Of a stretch of DNA of 64,000 nucleotides, positions 52,627-59,956 are shown piece after piece (position 1 is the stretch's first letter; each line of letters starts with the position of its first letter). Made by a program: the position numbers and the translations under genes. Below the pieces are notes generated by a model. It saw only the letters and a program-made list of their open reading frames with translations, was not told the origin of the DNA and ran no database searches. The stretch lies in contig NZ_JACVWU010000012.1 of the NCBI RefSeq assembly GCF_014596915.1, positions 62,001 through 126,000 of the forward strand, given 5' to 3'. The DNA is from Streptomyces sp. TRM68416. GTDB lineage: Bacteria; Actinomycetota; Actinomycetes; Streptomycetales; Streptomycetaceae.

Positions 52627-53555
52627 CATCCACGACGGACGCGGCCGGGCACCCGGACGTCACCGAGATCTCCGACCTCACCGAGGGCCTGCTCTCCCCG
52701 CCCCGGACCACAGAGGTGCGTCGCCATCTGGACGAGTGCGAGCTGTGCGCCGATGTCCACGCCTCGCTGGAGGAGATCCGCGGCATGCTCGGGACACTGC
52801 CCGGCCCTGCCCGGATGCCCGACGATGTCGTGGGCCGCATTGACGCCGCTCTCGCGGCCGAGGCCTTGCTGAACGCCACCGCACCGGCTGACGCGGATGC
52901 CCCCACCCTCGTCGGTGCACCCCGGGCGCAGTCGGACGCGGATGACAGCACCCGTGTTTCACGTGAAACATCCCTACCGGCGGACCGTCCCGCAGGACAC
53001 GCCCGCCCCTCGTCCACGGGACCGGGGCGCAAGGACCGCACCCGGCGTGGACGTCGCCGGATCGCCGTCCTGGGCACCGTCTTCACCGTCGCCGCCCTGG
53101 GGTTCGGCTCTCTGCTGCTGTCCTCTCTCAATGAGGGCGGGAACAGCAGCCCTGGGGCTGACGGCCGGGAGACCGCGGCTGCCGTGGACACCTTCGCCAC
53201 GGGAACGCTGGAGAAGCAGGTCACCGATCTGCTCGCCCAGCAGCGGGAAAAGCTCGGTGGCTCCCGTACCCCGAACAGCAGCCTCGGGGTGCAGTCCGAT
53301 CCCAGCAGCGGCGGTCCTCGCGTCTACAAGAAGCCCGCCGTGCCTGTCTGCGTCCAGGAGGGCATCGGTCGCAACGACGCCGCCCTCGCGACCGAGGAAG
53401 GCACCTACAAGGGGACAGAGGCACTGCTCGTCGTGCTGCCCGACCCTGCCGACAGCAGCAAGGTCACCGCCTACCTCGTGCAGGCGACCTGCGTGGCCGA
53501 CCCGTCCGTGGACAAGGCCGAGGTGCTGCTGAAGCGCACCTACACCCGCTCCTGA
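52623..53555 (+). CDS. ZAS-type anti-sigma factor of SigM, with in-frame parS
   Basis: 310 residues, GTG start overlapping the sigM stop. N-terminal zinc-binding anti-sigma motif HLDECELC (H, C and C near residues 35, 39 and 42), one transmembrane helix (about 146-168, IAVLGTVFTVAALGFGSLLL), then an extracytoplasmic domain with a C-terminal cysteine pair. The parS at 52956 falls in the linker and encodes V-S-R-E-T. Its partner is the adjacent SigM; release signal is not known. Mycobacterial Rv3912 (rsmA) is the positional equivalent. Confidence 0.88.
   Translation: MTSTTDAAGHPDVTEISDLTEGLLSPPRTTEVRRHLDECELCADVHASLEEIRGMLGTLPGPARMPDDVVGRIDAALAAEALLNATAPADADAPTLVGAPRAQSDADDSTRVSRETSLPADRPAGHARPSSTGPGRKDRTRRGRRRIAVLGTVFTVAALGFGSLLLSSLNEGGNSSPGADGRETAAAVDTFATGTLEKQVTDLLAQQREKLGGSRTPNSSLGVQSDPSSGGPRVYKKPAVPVCVQEGIGRNDAALATEEGTYKGTEALLVVLPDPADSSKVTAYLVQATCVADPSVDKAEVLLKRTYTRS
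52956..52969. other. parS, exact, within anti-sigma CDS
   Basis: Exact GTTTCACGTGAAAC, in frame, codons 112-116 of the anti-sigma gene. Confidence 0.93.
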
Positions 53556-53661
53556 CGCCCACCTACAGCCGCTCCTGACGCCTCTCCCTGTACGCACGCT
53601 TCGTCCGTGCCCTGCGTGGTATCCCGTACGGTGTCTCGCCCTTCGTGTGCCCGGACACAGT

Positions 53662-53688
53662 GGGAATGCACGCCCCGTAGGATCCGTT
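53662..53688 (+). promoter_or_regulatory. SigR-type promoter of trxB-trxA
   Basis: GGGAAT (53662-53667), 18-bp spacer, GTT (53686-53688): the consensus GGAAT-N18-GTT for the thiol-oxidative stress sigma factor SigR. It lies 74 bp before trxB, matching the known SigR control of Streptomyces trxBA. Confidence 0.88.
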
Positions 53689-53762
53689 GGGTGGGGTGAG
53701 AGTTCTGAAGGGAGCTCCCACCGGTCCGACGACGCAGTAGTCCAGAGACGAGGAATCAAGCC

Positions 53763-54731
53763 GTGAGCGACGTCCGTAACGTGATCATCATCGGCTCCGG
53801 GCCCGCCGGCTACACGGCGGCGCTCTACACCGCGCGCGCGTCGCTGAAGCCGCTGGTGTTCGAAGGCGCTGTCACCGCAGGTGGCGCGCTGATGAACACC
53901 ACCGAGGTGGAGAACTTCCCCGGCTTCCAGGACGGCATCATGGGCCCCGAGCTCATGGACAACATGCGCGGCCAGGCCGAGCGCTTCGGTGCCGAGCTCG
54001 TTCCGGACGACATCGTCTCCGTCGACCTGACCGGCGAGATCAAGACCGTCACCGACACCGCGGGCACGGTGCACCGGGCGAAGGCCGTCATCGTCGCCAC
54101 CGGCTCCCAGCACCGCAAGCTGGGCCTGCCCAACGAGGACGCGCTCTCCGGCCGCGGTGTCTCCTGGTGCGCCACCTGCGACGGCTTCTTCTTCAAGGAC
54201 CAGGACATCGCCGTGATCGGCGGCGGCGACACCGCGATGGAGGAGGCCACCTTCCTCTCGCGCTTCGCCAAGTCGGTGACGATCGTCCACCGCCGGGACA
54301 CGCTGCGCGCTTCCAAGGCGATGCAGGAGCGCGCCTTCGCGGACCCGAAGATCAAGTTCATCTGGGACAGCGAGGTCGCCGAGGTCCAGGGCGATCAGAA
54401 GCTCTCGGGTCTGAAGCTGCGCAACGTCAAGACCGGCGAACTCTCCGACCTCCCGGTGACCGGCCTGTTCATCGCGATCGGCCACGACCCGCGCACCGAG
54501 CTCTTCAAGGGCCAGCTGGAGCTGGACGAGGAGGGCTACCTGAAGGTGGAAGCGCCGTCCACCCGCACCAATGTGACCGGTGTCTTCGCCGCCGGCGACG
54601 TGGTCGACCACACCTACCGCCAGGCGATCACCGCAGCCGGCACCGGCTGCTCCTCTGCTCTCGACGCCGAGCGCTTCCTCGCCGCCCTCGCGGACGAAGA
54701 GAACGCCGAGCCCGAGAAGACCGCTGTCTGA
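53763..54731 (+). CDS. trxB: Thioredoxin reductase
   Basis: 322 residues. FAD-binding GSGPAGYTAALYTARASL near the N-terminus, redox motif CATC (C136, C139), NADPH motif IGGGDTAMEEA, and C-terminal GVFAAGDVVDHTYRQA. It uses NADPH to reduce thioredoxin. trxA follows 42 bp later. The SigR-type promoter upstream makes the pair inducible by disulfide stress. Confidence 0.98.
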   Translation: MSDVRNVIIIGSGPAGYTAALYTARASLKPLVFEGAVTAGGALMNTTEVENFPGFQDGIMGPELMDNMRGQAERFGAELVPDDIVSVDLTGEIKTVTDTAGTVHRAKAVIVATGSQHRKLGLPNEDALSGRGVSWCATCDGFFFKDQDIAVIGGGDTAMEEATFLSRFAKSVTIVHRRDTLRASKAMQERAFADPKIKFIWDSEVAEVQGDQKLSGLKLRNVKTGELSDLPVTGLFIAIGHDPRTELFKGQLELDEEGYLKVEAPSTRTNVTGVFAAGDVVDHTYRQAITAAGTGCSSALDAERFLAALADEENAEPEKTAV

Positions 54732-54772
54732 CCCTCACCCGCCCCACGCATCAACCAGTTAAGGAGCCCGCC

Positions 54773-55105
54773 GTGGCCGGCACCCTGAAGAACGTGACCG
54801 ACGACTCCTTCGAGCAGGACGTCCTCAAGAACGACAAGCCCGTCCTGGTGGACTTCTGGGCCGCCTGGTGCGGACCGTGCCGTCAGATCGCGCCGTCCCT
54901 TGAGGCCATTGCCGCCGAGTACGGCGACAAGATCGAGATCGTCAAGCTGAACATCGACGAGAACCCGGGTACGGCCGCCAAGTACGGCGTCATGTCCATC
55001 CCGACGCTGAACGTCTACCAGAACGGCGAGGTCGCCAAGACCATCGTCGGCGCCAAGCCGAAGGCCGCGATCGTCCGCGACCTCGAGGACTTCATCGCCG
55101 AGTGA
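54773..55105 (+). CDS. trxA: Thioredoxin
   Basis: 110 residues with the active site WAAWCGPCRQ (C33, C36) and the cis-proline in MSIPTLNVY. GTG start 54773 follows AAGGAGCCCGCC. It keeps cytosolic protein thiols reduced, and reduces ribonucleotide reductase. Co-transcribed with trxB; parS and a hairpin follow. Confidence 0.98.
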   Translation: MAGTLKNVTDDSFEQDVLKNDKPVLVDFWAAWCGPCRQIAPSLEAIAAEYGDKIEIVKLNIDENPGTAAKYGVMSIPTLNVYQNGEVAKTIVGAKPKAAIVRDLEDFIAE

Positions 55106-55128
55106 CGCCTCCCGTGAAACGGAGCGAC

Positions 55129-55142
55129 GTTTCACGTGAAAC
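55129..55142. other. parS, exact
   Basis: Exact GTTTCACGTGAAAC between trxA and its terminator hairpin, one base before the stem. Confidence 0.95.
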
Positions 55143-55143
55143 A

Positions 55144-55178
55144 CGAAAGGGCCGGCCCTTGAAGGGTCGGCCCTTTCG
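55144..55178. terminator. Bidirectional terminator after trxA
   Basis: CGAAAGGGCCGGCCC (55144-55158) and GGGTCGGCCCTTTCG (55164-55178) form a 15-bp stem with one G.U pair, between convergent trxA and GNAT genes. Confidence 0.85.
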
Positions 55179-55181
55179 GTG

Positions 55182-55799
55182 TCACAGGGGCCGGAGCGCC
55201 GGCTCCTTCTGCACGGCGCCCAGCAGCCGGTCCAGAGCCAACTCCACGTCTTCCTTCCAGGAGAGCGTCGTGCGCAGCTCCAGTCTCAACCGCGGATACG
55301 TGGGGTGAGGACGGACCGTCTTGAAGCCCACCGCCAGCAGGTGATCGGCGGGCAGGACGCAGGCGGGCTCTTTCCAGCGGGCGTCGCCGAAGGCCTCGAT
55401 CGCCTTGAAGCCCCGCCGCAGCAGATCCTTGGCGACCGTCTGGACCATGACGCGCCCGAGCCCCTGGCCTTGATACTCCGGCAGGATGAACGCGGTCATC
55501 AACTGCACGGCATCGGACGAGACCGGGCTCGTGGGGAACGCCGTGGAGCGAGGAACGTAGGCGGGGGGTGCGTAGAGCACGAAGCCGACCGGGACCTCGT
55601 CGACGTACACCACGCGGCCGCAGGATCCCCAGTCCAGCAGGACCGCGGAGATCCAGGCCTCCTTCTCCAACGCCGGAGTGCCGGCCTTTACCGCGGCCTG
55701 CCCGCTGACGGGGTCCAGCTCCCAGAAGACGCACGACCGGCAACGCTCGGGGAGGTCCGGAAGGTTGTCCAGCGTGAGCGGTACGAGCCGACGCCCCAT
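55182..55799 (-). CDS. GNAT acetyltransferase between trxA and parB
   Basis: 205 residues. A CxxC..-type start MGRRLVPLTLDNLPDLPERCRSCVFWELD is followed by a GNAT fold with ILPEYQGQGLGRVMVQTVA (acetyl-CoA loop). The gene is conserved in this position in actinobacteria; no substrate is established. The cysteine pair CRSC near residue 20 might bind metal; that is inference. Confidence 0.9.
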   Translation of the reverse strand: MGRRLVPLTLDNLPDLPERCRSCVFWELDPVSGQAAVKAGTPALEKEAWISAVLLDWGSCGRVVYVDEVPVGFVLYAPPAYVPRSTAFPTSPVSSDAVQLMTAFILPEYQGQGLGRVMVQTVAKDLLRRGFKAIEAFGDARWKEPACVLPADHLLAVGFKTVRPHPTYPRLRLELRTTLSWKEDVELALDRLLGAVQKEPALRPL

Positions 55800-55945
55800 G
55801 AAGGCTGTTCCTCGCTTCCCTCGCCCGCTGCGTCGCGGGCGGCTGTCAGGGCGCTCCGTTCCCTGAGCAGGCTGCCGACGAACCCGCCGACCGCGCCCAA
55901 GCCCAGGCCTGCGCTCACCAGTCCGGTACGGCTCACCGTTCGCAT
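55688..55945 (-). CDS. Possible small membrane protein overlapping the GNAT gene
   Basis: An 85-residue frame from ATG 55945, preceded by GGAGGCGAGGG. The first 25 residues form a Gly-rich hydrophobic helix (GLVSAGLGLGAVGGFVGSL) followed by RERSALTAARDAAGEG. The last 112 bp overlap the 5' end of the GNAT gene in another frame. Good ribosome binding site and helix argue for expression; overlap and lack of known family argue against. Confidence 0.35.
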   Translation of the reverse strand: MRTVSRTGLVSAGLGLGAVGGFVGSLLRERSALTAARDAAGEGSEEQPSWGVGSYRSRWTTFRTSPSVAGRASSGSWTPSAGRPR

Positions 55946-56042
55946 GGCCCTCGCCTCCCCCAAGAGGTGCCGTCAGGTGGATGCGTCATACCCGAACGCA
56001 TCGTATCCACGATGCGATTCCCGTGATACCGCCAGAAAGCAA

Positions 56043-56085
56043 AGGGCGGGCTGTTTTCCGGTACACACCGGACACAGCCCGCCCT
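56043..56085 (-). terminator. parAB operon terminator
   Basis: AGGGCGGGCTGT (56043-56054) pairs with ACAGCCCGCCCT (56074-56085), with an inner CCGGT/ACCGG stem, 36 bp after the parB stop. Confidence 0.85.
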
Positions 56086-56121
56086 GGACGTCCGCCGTGC
56101 GCGAGGCCGGCCGACCGGGAC

Positions 56122-57222
56122 TCAGTCCTCCGAGTCCTCCGTGTCGCCCTCCAGAAGGCTCTTCTGAAGGACCGGTCCCTCGCCGGGAGCGAGGGAACCG
56201 AGGATTCGCTCCAAGTCCTCCATGGAGGCGAACTCCACGGTGATCTTGCCCTTCTTCTGCCCCAGATCGACCTTCACCCGGGTCTCGAACCGGTCCGAGA
56301 GCCGGGTCGCGAGATCGCTCAGCGCCGGGGAAACCCGGGTACCGGCCCGCGGGCCCTTGGCGCGCTGAGCCGTCTGCGGCCGCGAGCCCATCAAGGTCAC
56401 GATCTCCTCGACGGCACGCACCGAGAGCCCCTCGGCCACGATCCGGTGAGCCAGGCGGTCCTGTTCCTCGGAGTCGTCGACGGAGAGCAGCGCCCGGGCG
56501 TGTCCGGCGGAGAGCACCCCGGCGGCCACCCGGCGCTGCACCGCGGGCGAGAGCTTCAGCAGGCGCAGCGTGTTGGAGACCTGCGGGCGGGACCGGCCGA
56601 TGCGGTCCGCAAGCTGGTCGTGCGTGCAGTTGAAGTCCTTCAGCAGCTGGTCGTAGGCGGCCGCCTCTTCCAGCGGGTTCAGCTGGGCGCGGTGCAGGTT
56701 CTCCAGGAGGGCGTCCAGGAGAAGCTTCTCGTCGTCCGTGGCCCGCACGATCGCCGGGATTGCCTCCAGGCCCGCCTCTCGGCACGCCCGCCAGCGACGC
56801 TCACCCATGATGAGCTCGTAGTGGGCGGGACCGAGCTGGCGCACGACGACCGGCTGGAGGAGGCCGACCTCCTTGATGGAGGTGATGAGCTCCTGCAGCG
56901 CGTCCTCGTCGAAGACCTCACGCGGCTGGCGAGGGTTCGGCTTGATGGAGTCGAGGGGGATCTCGGCGAAGTAGGCGCCCATGGAAGACGCGGGCGCCTC
57001 CGCTGCGCCATTCACCGACGGCTCCTCGGTTTCATGTGAAACAGGCGGCAGCGTGGTGACCTTCGCCGCGGCCACTCCGCGGTCGCCGGTCAGCACGGGC
57101 ACAGCCGTCGGCGAGGCGGAGGCGGGCCCGCCTCCCACTCCGGTCGGAGCCACCGTCTTGTCCGCAGGGCCGGGGATCAGTGCGCCGAGACCACGGCCCA
57201 AACCCCTCCGTCGCTCGCTCAC
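56122..57222 (-). CDS. parB: Chromosome partitioning protein ParB
   Basis: 366 residues. ParB/Srx-type N-terminal domain with IKPNPRQPREVFDEDALQEL, the CTP-binding/Box II motif GERRWRACREAG, and a DNA-binding helix-turn-helix (HDQLADRIGRSRPQVSNTLRLLKL); C-terminal dimerisation domain ends in ITVEFASMEDLERIL. ParB loads at parS as a CTP-dependent clamp and spreads. parA overlaps by four bases upstream. A degenerate parS lies within its first third and encodes V-S-H-E-T. Confidence 0.98.
   Translation of the reverse strand: MSERRRGLGRGLGALIPGPADKTVAPTGVGGGPASASPTAVPVLTGDRGVAAAKVTTLPPVSHETEEPSVNGAAEAPASSMGAYFAEIPLDSIKPNPRQPREVFDEDALQELITSIKEVGLLQPVVVRQLGPAHYELIMGERRWRACREAGLEAIPAIVRATDDEKLLLDALLENLHRAQLNPLEEAAAYDQLLKDFNCTHDQLADRIGRSRPQVSNTLRLLKLSPAVQRRVAAGVLSAGHARALLSVDDSEEQDRLAHRIVAEGLSVRAVEEIVTLMGSRPQTAQRAKGPRAGTRVSPALSDLATRLSDRFETRVKVDLGQKKGKITVEFASMEDLERILGSLAPGEGPVLQKSLLEGDTEDSED
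57029..57042. other. Degenerate parS-like site within parB
   Basis: GTTTCATGTGAAAC, one mismatch, in frame in parB (V-S-H-E-T), same variant base as the riboswitch copy at 12196. Confidence 0.5.
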
Positions 57223-58292
57223 TGAATGCCCTCCACCATGCTCGGGTCGCTCTGGGCGCCGATGTGGGCGTGCGTCGCGTCGTAACGGACACCGACACCC
57301 CTCAGCGCGATTTCTCGTGCCGCCTCAAGGTAGGACAGGGCACCGCTCGATCCCGGATCGTAGGTCAGCACCGTCTGTCCGTAGCTCGGCGCCTCGGAGA
57401 TACGGACCGAGCGGGGAATGCTCGTCCGCAGCACCTCCTCGCCGAAGTGGTTGCGCACCTCGTCCGCGACCTGGGACGCAAGACGCGTCCGGCCGTCGTA
57501 CATGGTGAGCAGGATCGTCGACACATGCAGCGTGGGGTTGAGGTGCCCCCGCACCAGGTCGACATTGCGCAGCAGCTGCCCCAGGCCCTCCAGCGCGTAG
57601 TACTCGCACTGGATCGGGATCAGGACCTCCTGCCCGGCCACCAGCGCGTTGACCGTCAGCAGACCGAGGGAGGGAGGGCAGTCGATCAGGATGTAGTCCA
57701 GCGGCTGCTCGTAGGCCTGGATCGCCCGCTGAAGCCGGCTCTCTCGCGCCACCAGGGACACCAGCTCGATCTCCGCACCGGCGAGATCGATCGTGGCAGG
57801 GGCACAGAAGAGTCCCTCTACATCGGGGACGGGCTGGACGACTTCCGCGAGCGGCTTGCTCTCGACCAGCACGTCGTAGATCGAGGGGACCTCGGCGTGG
57901 TGGTCGATTCCCAGGGCAGTGGACGCATTGCCCTGGGGGTCGAGGTCGATCACCAGGACGCGGGCGCCGTGCAGAGCCAGCGAGGCGGCCAGATTGACCG
58001 TGGTCGTCGTCTTGCCGACGCCGCCCTTCTGGTTCGCCACCACGATGAAGCGGGTCTGCTCGGGCCGAGGCAGGCCCTCACCGGCACGGCCAAGAGCCTC
58101 CACTGCCAGTTGGGCAGCACGACCGATGGGAGTGTCGTCCATCGGGGGCGGTGTTTCACGTGAAACATCCTCCCCCATCGACTCGGTACGGGGACCGGGG
58201 ACCGGATCGGTCATCGGTCCCGCGATGTTGGCGTCGGACCGCAAGGATTCACTCTCCTCGACTTCAGGCTCGCAATGAACAGAGCCTCCCAT
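57219..58292 (-). CDS. parA: Chromosome partitioning ATPase ParA
   Basis: 357 residues. Deviant Walker A KGGVGKTTTT (about 88-97), DLDPQGNASTALG, and DYILIDCPPSLGLLTVNAL; a disordered N-terminal 75 residues precede. ParA forms nucleotide-dependent filaments or gradients and drives ParB-oriC positioning along sporogenic hyphae. Start uncertain: ATG 58292 (MGGSVHCE) is chosen by family likeness; ATG at 58215 (MTDPV) or further in are possible, and the frame is open up to 58466. The exact parS at 58153 lies in frame (V-S-R-E-T). Confidence 0.97.
   Translation of the reverse strand: MGGSVHCEPEVEESESLRSDANIAGPMTDPVPGPRTESMGEDVSRETPPPMDDTPIGRAAQLAVEALGRAGEGLPRPEQTRFIVVANQKGGVGKTTTTVNLAASLALHGARVLVIDLDPQGNASTALGIDHHAEVPSIYDVLVESKPLAEVVQPVPDVEGLFCAPATIDLAGAEIELVSLVARESRLQRAIQAYEQPLDYILIDCPPSLGLLTVNALVAGQEVLIPIQCEYYALEGLGQLLRNVDLVRGHLNPTLHVSTILLTMYDGRTRLASQVADEVRNHFGEEVLRTSIPRSVRISEAPSYGQTVLTYDPGSSGALSYLEAAREIALRGVGVRYDATHAHIGAQSDPSMVEGIQ
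58153..58166. other. parS, exact, within parA
   Basis: Exact GTTTCACGTGAAAC; codons V-S-R-E-T of the ParA N-terminal linker. Confidence 0.94.
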
Positions 58293-58328
58293 GTCTTCGG
58301 GGTGGTGAACCAGTGAGCCCTGGGGTTC

Positions 58329-58355
58329 TGTGGAGAAATCCACCTCTGTGGACAA
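58329..58355. promoter_or_regulatory. DnaA-box-like pair upstream of parA
   Basis: TGTGGAGAA (58329-58337) and TGTGGACAA (58347-58355, exact complement of TTGTCCACA) in the same orientation, 18 bp apart, just upstream of the chosen parA start. Confidence 0.55.
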
Positions 58356-58450
58356 CTCCTTTGCCCCTCCGAGTGAACCGAGAGGCTTACGGTCGCGCGG
58401 TTCGGCCGCGGCGCGGCCACGGCTGATGATGCCGTGCAGCAGTGAGCGAC

Positions 58451-58464
58451 GTTTCACGTGAAAC
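58451..58464. other. parS, exact, upstream of parA
   Basis: Exact GTTTCACGTGAAAC between rsmG and parA. It lies in or near the parAB promoter region, where ParB binding could feed back on expression. Confidence 0.95.
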
Positions 58465-58584
58465 ACGATGCCGATTGGTACCTGCCATCACCGCGCGACA
58501 CTCCGAGATGCGTAGGTTTGGCAGCTTGTGTGGAGTACGTCTCGTCCTCATAGGACAGATCAGTTCCACCCAGCCGACGACACG

Positions 58585-59301
58585 TCAGCGTCGCCTGCGT
58601 GCCCGCCCCGTCCGAGCCGCCTTCGCACGCTTCGCGGCGAACCTCACACCGCCGGGGCTCTCTCCGACCTCGACGCGGACGACCGTGGACAGGGGGTCCA
58701 CCACTCCCTCACCGACGTGCAGGATGGAGGTCCCCACGGCACCGAGCTTGCTCAAGGCCGTGGCGGCGCTCTTCAGCTCCTCCTCCGCGGTGTCACCCTT
58801 CAGCGCGAGCATCTCGCCGTAGGGGCGCAGCAGGGGGATGCCCCAGGTGGCCAGCCGGTCCAGCGGGGCCACGGCCCGCGCTGTCACGACGTGGACCGGC
58901 GGCAGCTTGCCCATGACCTCCTCGGCGCGGCCACGGACGACCGTCACATGGTCCAGGCCCAGCAGCTCGACGACCTCGGTCAGGAAGTTCGTCCGCCGCA
59001 GCAGCGGTTCCAGCAGCGTGATCTTCAGGTCTTCCCGGACCAGCGCCAGCGGGATGCCGGGCAGGCCGGCGCCCGAGCCGACATCGCACACCGTCACCCC
59101 CTCGGGCACGACCTCCGAGAGCACAGCGCAGTTCAGCAGATGCCGCTCCCACAGCCGGGGCACCTCACGCGGACCGATCAGACCGCGCTGCACACCCGCC
59201 TCAGCGAGCAGCTCCGCGTAGCGGACCGCGTCCGCGAAGCGATCACCGAACACCTCACGCGCCTGCTCGGGCGCAGGGGGGAGCTCCGCTGCCTCCGTCA
59301 C
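58585..59301 (-). CDS. rsmG: 16S rRNA (guanine-N7) methyltransferase RsmG
   Basis: 238 residues, GTG start. SAM-binding VCDVGSGAGLPGIPLAL, RLWERHLLNCAVLSEVV and the ALVREDLKITLLEPLLRRTNFL core identify RsmG (GidB). It methylates G527 of 16S rRNA; mutants are streptomycin-resistant and can overproduce antibiotics in Streptomyces. It precedes parA by 293 bp. Confidence 0.97.
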   Translation of the reverse strand: MTEAAELPPAPEQAREVFGDRFADAVRYAELLAEAGVQRGLIGPREVPRLWERHLLNCAVLSEVVPEGVTVCDVGSGAGLPGIPLALVREDLKITLLEPLLRRTNFLTEVVELLGLDHVTVVRGRAEEVMGKLPPVHVVTARAVAPLDRLATWGIPLLRPYGEMLALKGDTAEEELKSAATALSKLGAVGTSILHVGEGVVDPLSTVVRVEVGESPGGVRFAAKRAKAARTGRARRRR

Positions 59302-59380
59302 GGGGGACCGTCCTTCCGTACCGCGCCGACGCAACCGAGCGCCGACACCAGAACCACCAGAACTATCAGGCTGACAAAGT

Positions 59381-59411
59381 CCGGCCCCGCCTGCCGGGCA
59401 GACGGGGCCGG
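59381..59411 (-). terminator. Hairpin between jag and rsmG
   Basis: CCGGCCCCGCCTGCC and GGCAGACGGGGCCGG form a near-perfect stem (one C/A mismatch) just downstream of the jag stop on the minus strand, so much of the upstream transcript may end here. Confidence 0.75.
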
Positions 59412-59428
59412 AGGAACGTACGGACCGG

Positions 59429-59941
59429 TCAGGCAGGGAGCACGACGACGAAGCGCTGCGGCTCCTCGCCCTCGGACTCACTGCGCAGGCCGGCGGCCTT
59501 GACCGCGTCGTGCACGACCTTGCGCTCGAACGGCGTCATCGGCTTCAGCTTCACCGGCTCGCCGGTGTTCTTGACGTCGGCCGCGGCCTTGGCGCCCAGT
59601 TCGGAGAGCTCGGCGCGCTTCTTGGCCCGGTAGCCGGCGATGTCGAGCATCAGCCGACTGCGGTCGCCGGTCTCCCGGTGCACGGCCAGGCGCGTGAGCT
59701 CCTGGAGTGCCTCCAGCACCTCACCGTCGCGGCCGACCAGCTTCTGCAGGTCGCGGCTGCCGGCGTCGCTGATGATCGAGACAGCGGCGCGGTCGGCCTC
59801 GACGTCCATGTCGATGTCGCCGTCGAGGTCGGCGATGTCGAGCAGACCCTCAAGGTAGTCCGCCGCAATCTCGCCCTCCTGCTCCAGGCGGGTCAGGGTG
59901 TCTGCACCCTCGGCAGCGGCGGAGGTGGTGCCTTCCGTCAC
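59429..59941 (-). CDS. jag: Jag/KhpB-type KH-R3H RNA-binding protein
   Basis: 170 residues. An acidic N-terminal stretch, a KH domain with LVGRDGEVLEALQELTRLAVHR, and an R3H domain with MTPFERKVVHDAVKAAG. Jag/SpoIIIJ-associated (KhpB) proteins bind RNA and influence cell elongation in firmicutes. It lies 15 bp after yidC, the conserved order rpmH-rnpA-yidD-yidC-jag-rsmG. Confidence 0.95.
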   Translation of the reverse strand: MTEGTTSAAAEGADTLTRLEQEGEIAADYLEGLLDIADLDGDIDMDVEADRAAVSIISDAGSRDLQKLVGRDGEVLEALQELTRLAVHRETGDRSRLMLDIAGYRAKKRAELSELGAKAAADVKNTGEPVKLKPMTPFERKVVHDAVKAAGLRSESEGEEPQRFVVVLPA

Positions 59942-59956
59942 GGGATGGACTCCTTC

